From Apostichopus japonicus (Eukaryota; Echinodermata; Holothuroidea; Aspidochirotida; Stichopodidae), in assembly GCF_037975245.1 (NCBI RefSeq), contig NC_092561.1, forward strand, positions 7,732,001 to 7,796,000: a DNA stretch of 64,000 bases, written 5' to 3'. The stretch's first letter is position 1. Each line of letters opens with the position of its first letter. This document shows positions 59,047 through 64,000 of this stretch, in pieces. The notes beneath the pieces were generated by a model. It did no database searches and was not told the origin of the DNA. It worked only from the letters and a program-made list of their open reading frames with translations. A program made the translations under genes and the position numbers.

Positions 59047-60664
59047 GGTATATGGTTTGTTGGCGAATCTGGCGTCGAAAGCTTAACAAGCAAGTATAGA
59101 AAGTTGGCTCATTAGGTGAGAGAATTTGATAGAGAGAGAGAAAAGATTTATAGACCAATACGAACGTTGGCTGATACCGTGCAGTGTAGTCTAGACTTAC
59201 AGACGATGCAGATCCAACCATGCAGAGCACGTAAACTGGCATCGAGTTTTATTATTTACTTTCAAACCATGCTCTCTCATTCATAACAAGTGTATATATT
59301 ATCATATCATATATATTATAATATACACCATGTATGGCGTATACTAAAGCTACGATCGAAACTAGGAAAATTTCTTCGAAGAGCTGTAACGGGAAGGAGG
59401 GGTGCTGGTGGGGTGCTGGTGGGGTGGAATTGGGTGGGATGGAATGATGGTTGTCAATAAATACCATACGATGGCGCATGGTTTTTAAATGCTGAGATAA
59501 TCAACCGATCATTCAAGTGGTTCGATTTGTGTTTTAGATTGTTCTATTTTCTGTGGAGTGGTTTCTTTCAACATTTTAAAACTATTTGGGTTTATTTGGT
59601 TAACTTTAGTTTCGATACAAAAGTCCTGCGACAATTGACTTTATTTTCACGAAGCTTTCATTTCGAAGATTGAAAATAGTTCCAAATGCTGTTTAACGAT
59701 TATACTTTGCCTGTTGTAACTGAATAATACCAATAGACGAATCTATGTATGGACGAAGAAAGTGTCAAAATGGCATAAATGAATTGTCACTACTAACTGA
59801 TTAAAATTAAATTTATGAACAATAGGAGGGTGACGTGTCTTCGTCAATTCTAATCTGAATTGAATAATTAGGCTTATTTAATATATTGAAATGTTGTGCA
59901 CGTCAATGCTAATGTTAATATTAACTTCAATCTCTTTGAGAATATTCATCCTTTTTCTTTTTTTAGAATTATTTATCATTATCAATCACTAACGACGTCT
60001 ATATCCGTCGTATTGGACTAAGAGGGGGGCTGGGTCGCAAAGTACCTATACAGATCAAGGAAACATTACCCAAAACATGTGTATTTACGGTACCACTTAA
60101 TCAGTTGAAACTTATTCAACATTGTTTCAAAAGTGGCATACTATAGCACAATGTTTGCATCTGAGCAAACTCCATTTTACCAAAACGTCTCAGAGGGGAG
60201 AGAGTGGAACTTCCCTCTCCTCAGTTCCCCTTCCCTTCGACATTAATATCTTACCCCCACCCCACCCCACCCCCACCCCTCAATGGTGGTTTCGCCCCTG
60301 ATAGGCTGCATCACCCACCTTTCACTTCCTATGTCATCTTCATCTATATTCTCTCCCATCTTATGTTGCCTCTATATCTTAATCTCATCAGTTGTTGGAT
60401 TTCGCTCATCAAATACGATCTCTCTACTTCTTCTGGTTACTGAATCTTTCCAAATGACCCTTTCACCTCGTTTAGCAGAAAATACGTAATGACATAAACA
60501 TATTCATATAAAGACATCATAAATGATTCTACAAGCTGTATAGAGATTGTGGATACACAACCAATCAATCATGCATATATCGCGTATATAAATAAATATA
60601 TAATCATTTTACAACTATTACACGAGAAAACAAAGACATACACACACATACATGTACATCATTA

Positions 60665-60665
<1 letters not shown>
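59045..60665. other. Intergenic
   Basis: No gene. A G-rich ggtgctggtggggtgctggtg repeat is at about 59400, and a C-rich ccccaccccacccc tract at about 60255. Confidence 0.4.
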
Positions 60666-60700
<35 letters not shown>

Positions 60701-60740
60701 TATATATATATATACATATATACAAATATATATATATACA
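60666..60740. repeat. (TA)n microsatellite
   Basis: TA with taga/taca interruptions. Confidence 0.93.
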
Positions 60741-61970
60741 CTCTTTTAGTGTTGCCAAAAATAGAATTAAATGCATATATGATCCCTTTTAATGAGGTTG
60801 GCTTCCCCCTTACCCCTCTGTCGCCTCGTTGCCAACAGACCATTCTCTCATAAATGCTCTCTATTTCTCTGACAACACACCGACGAAATAAAGCGAAAAA
60901 TCAAGAACAGAAAAGAGATAAAAAAAAAGAGAAAAGAGTTGTAAGACATCACAGTTTTAACGATAGATGCCGTGTCAGAGTCGCGTCATGTCTTCACGCC
61001 TAAGTCTAGTGTTTACCTTTAGACGCTATGTCAACTAAATCGTCGATATTTTCGTTGGGTGAACAGAGTAATATGACGCTAAGCATGATAGTATCATAAA
61101 GTCACCCTCGGCGCCGATAGGACCGCCAACGGTTTATATACATTTGTCTTCTGTTCTGCTATAGTAATATCAAGGAAATAGGTTCAGATCAAACTCGTTT
61201 TACGGTGATAATGTTTGAAGCATTTGCCGACAATACTTGTCCTAACAATTAGGGAATGCATTCAACAATGGGGGCTAAAAACAAAAATTTGAAGACTGAG
61301 AAATAACTAAAAATAAAAGAAGGGAAAACAAGGAATTAATGTTAGACTTATGTCAAAGACAATTTTTAAGTGACCCGTGGGGAAAGGATTGGGCGACGGA
61401 TAAAGTAAATAAACGAAACACTGAGAAAAGGCTTAAAGAAAAGGATCCAAAAACATATATATCTACAACAGGAAACATAAAAATAAAAAATAAGAAAAGT
61501 CTTATGTCCCTACGATAGACAAAACCTTTATTGTAGAAAATTAATAGACTTTACAAAAGATATGAAAACATAATAAAGTTTCTAAAACGGAAGTCATAAG
61601 ACTAGACACGTCAAATATGGTATTTAAAGATTTATTTCAAATACAGAAAATATCACATGTTTCTAAGAGGATTCGAGTTATTTCTTACTCCCACATGGTT
61701 AAATTCGAAACATTTGGGAAAAAGTTGCACGATTGCAACAACAATGAAGAAGACGAAAGACAGGCAGAAAGAGATAGAGAGAAATGCATTTTTGGTATAT
61801 ATTTACAGAAACCATTGATTTTCTTTGTTAGTCATAGGAGGTAGGGGAAAGGTAGGGGGAGGGAGGGGGATATGGAGGAGACGAAGGAGGGAGAGGATGA
61901 GGATGGCATAGGTTGTTGGGAAGACACTTTAGGGATAAGAAGGGAAAGCCTGATTGGAGAACGTAATGAT
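60741..61970. other. Intergenic
   Basis: A-rich on the plus strand (many aaaaata/gaaaa runs at 60890-61600). No gene was recognised. Confidence 0.4.
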
Positions 61971-61977
61971 AGATATA

Positions 61978-62052
<75 letters not shown>

Positions 62053-62170
62053 TTATATATATTATATGTGTATATATATATATTTGTATAAATATATATG
62101 TATAAATATATATATGTGTGTATATATATACATATACATATATATAACTATATATATATATATATATACA
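61971..62170. repeat. (TA)n microsatellite, interrupted
   Basis: About 200 bp of TA with ttta and tgtg interruptions. Confidence 0.95.
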
Positions 62171-64000
62171 CCCATAAACCCTCACACGGTTGGATGATTT
62201 CGACTCTTTTCTTCTCTTAGCCAAACCCTCCGGAGAAAGCATTCTTCAGTTTTATAATTACAAACAACTATTTGTCGTCGAAAATAAATCGTCTCTAAGA
62301 ATAAACCATCACGTTTTTTGCACAAACAAGTTGCGCAACATATCTTCTGGCTATATACGCATCGCTTAGTGTCGACTCCAAGTGCACTCCATTCATACCG
62401 TAAACTTACCATTGATTTTATTCTATTTTTAATGACCTATCTTGGCTCTACTCTTGCCTTGAATTTTACGCAAATGGAACTGAATGACTTAGTCAAAATT
62501 GGTCCCAATGGCCAAAGGCAACATGATACCGAGTTATTTATGGAACTTTTTGCTTGAATTTTGTTTGTTATCGCCTTCATTATTCATTTTATTTATCATT
62601 TTCTTGAAGGCTATATAGTATATGCATGACCCGAGCATCATCATGTATTTGATATAAGACAATGGGTGTTTCCACGTCAAGAGAAGATGACGTCATTGAC
62701 AGGGGGAACAACTTCAAACACAAGCCATGAATGCCAACGGCTTCGTTAAAACTTTCATTCAAATCGATAAATGAACTAAGTCTATATAAATAAGGTAGTT
62801 CTTATACTTATTTTAATCTCTTAGAATCTTGTGGTGATAATTGGTTATTTATTCTTTTCTTTTCTTTTTCATTTCATTCTTTGCTGTTTTGCGCCTCTCT
62901 CCCTCTGTCCATCTCTCCATCTCTCTTTCTTACAACCAAGTATATACCTCCAATTATTCCAGATCCCCTGCCTCCCCCCACCCCCTCCCACCCCCACCCC
63001 CAATTAATAAAGATATCCGGCTCCTCTGCCCAGTAACCGGTGTCGACTAAAAACATACACTTACTGCAAGACGCATCGAGGTCCGCTGTTATCACCTTTC
63101 AGTTTTGAAAATGAAAACATCCTGTAGTTCACGGGCTCCCTAACTGACCCCGGGCCTTGGGGTTGTATCCTCCTGCAAACCCCCCCCCCCCCCCTCCCAC
63201 CCACCCCTCACCCACCATCATTACCACTAGTGTGATCGCGCCTATTGCTTGCTCTCATTCTCGTAACGGTAACACTGACATTTACGTATACCTTACATAT
63301 AACTGTCAACAGTTTGATCATCCGAAGTGTCATGGAATACTTTGTTGTGGACGATTATAAAATGCGCCGTTGGAATGAACCAATAACGAACGGTGTTTAC
63401 TATACGTATACCCGCTTTTATCACGTTTGAGTCCATCAAACACATTATTCATTATTCTTTACTTCTCGGACCCCCTAATTTACCCCGGAACCAGGGCTCC
63501 ACCCCCTTCTGCACTCCCCCCCCCCACCATATACACAAACCCCTGACCACGGTTTACGGTTATTCCCATACCGGTAACAGTGAGGTTTAATTCACGTTTA
63601 CTTCGGTAAAATATAACTGTCGACAGTTTTACCATACTTTGTTTCATGAAATACACCACATATCAGCCTATATGGTAGTCTAGCGAATGTGGGGAGAAGT
63701 GGTATATATTTGTTTGGCATGAAGTATCAGTCGTTTTCATAACAGGCTAAAGTAAGGCGCTAGCGCGGGCGCAGAGAGCAGTAGTCCTGCAGGGGCCCGC
63801 CATATAGAGGAGTTTTGTATACTTGCTGCCCATTTGTGTTGGACATGGCAAATCTCATTTGGGCGAACCAGGGGTGGGGCGGAACATATTGTTTGGGAGG
63901 GAGGGGGAGGGAGGGGAGGGAGGGAGGAGAGGGAGGACCCATACAAGGTGGTCCCATACATTTGCAGAAGACGTGGCACGTTCCAAACAGCAAGTATATG
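62171..64000. other. Intergenic
   Basis: No gene was recognised. There is a C-run at 63180-63194 and related ccccacc tracts at 62975-63002 and 63518-63530. A (GGGA)n-like purine tract lies at 63895-63940. Confidence 0.4.

Overview
The window reads as nuclear DNA from an invertebrate animal. It is AT-rich, has GT-AG spliced genes with short exons, long non-coding stretches, many microsatellites and several families of decayed transposons. The gene content (tandem RING/B-box/coiled-coil/propeller TRIM genes and a UDP-glycosyltransferase) fits a marine deuterostome, and an echinoderm of sea-cucumber type is my best guess. The sequence alone does not prove the species. I saw no bacterial operon, CRISPR or rRNA features.

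Layout. (1) 1-6863 and 14383-20420 are two copies of one ~6-7 kb segment in direct orientation. Each carries one plus-strand TRIM-family gene (2860-5666 and 16617-19418). The copies differ by transposon insertions present only in the first: a 687-bp hAT-like element at 445-1131 and a 141-bp TA-flanked palindromic element at 6295-6435. (2) 6864-14380 is the spacer between them. It holds a ~76-bp minisatellite, an 850-bp GAT array, a decayed minus-strand LINE (about 10075-11868) and an ATT array. (3) 21743-27732 is a four-exon UDP-glycosyltransferase gene, complete except for an apparent one-base loss in an A-run of exon 1. Its third intron carries two more hAT-like elements. (4) 27733-64000 shows no convincing intact gene. 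It contains a broken integrase-core remnant near 29.7-30.1 kb, tRNA-derived repeats, a dispersed palindromic repeat family, a 460-bp pentanucleotide array, a 46-bp minisatellite with regularly spaced TGAGTCA motifs, and many TA arrays and poly-C/poly-G runs.

How the genes work. The TRIM pair look like E3 ubiquitin ligases whose RING/B-box half is nearly invariant while the C-terminal propeller has diverged. That pattern would fit recognition proteins diversifying after duplication. The glycosyltransferase is a separate ER-membrane detoxification-type enzyme, and nothing in the sequence links it functionally to the TRIM genes. The most useful results are the duplication with dated insertions, the cryptic last exon shared by both TRIM genes, the glycosyltransferase frameshift and the unnamed palindromic repeat family.
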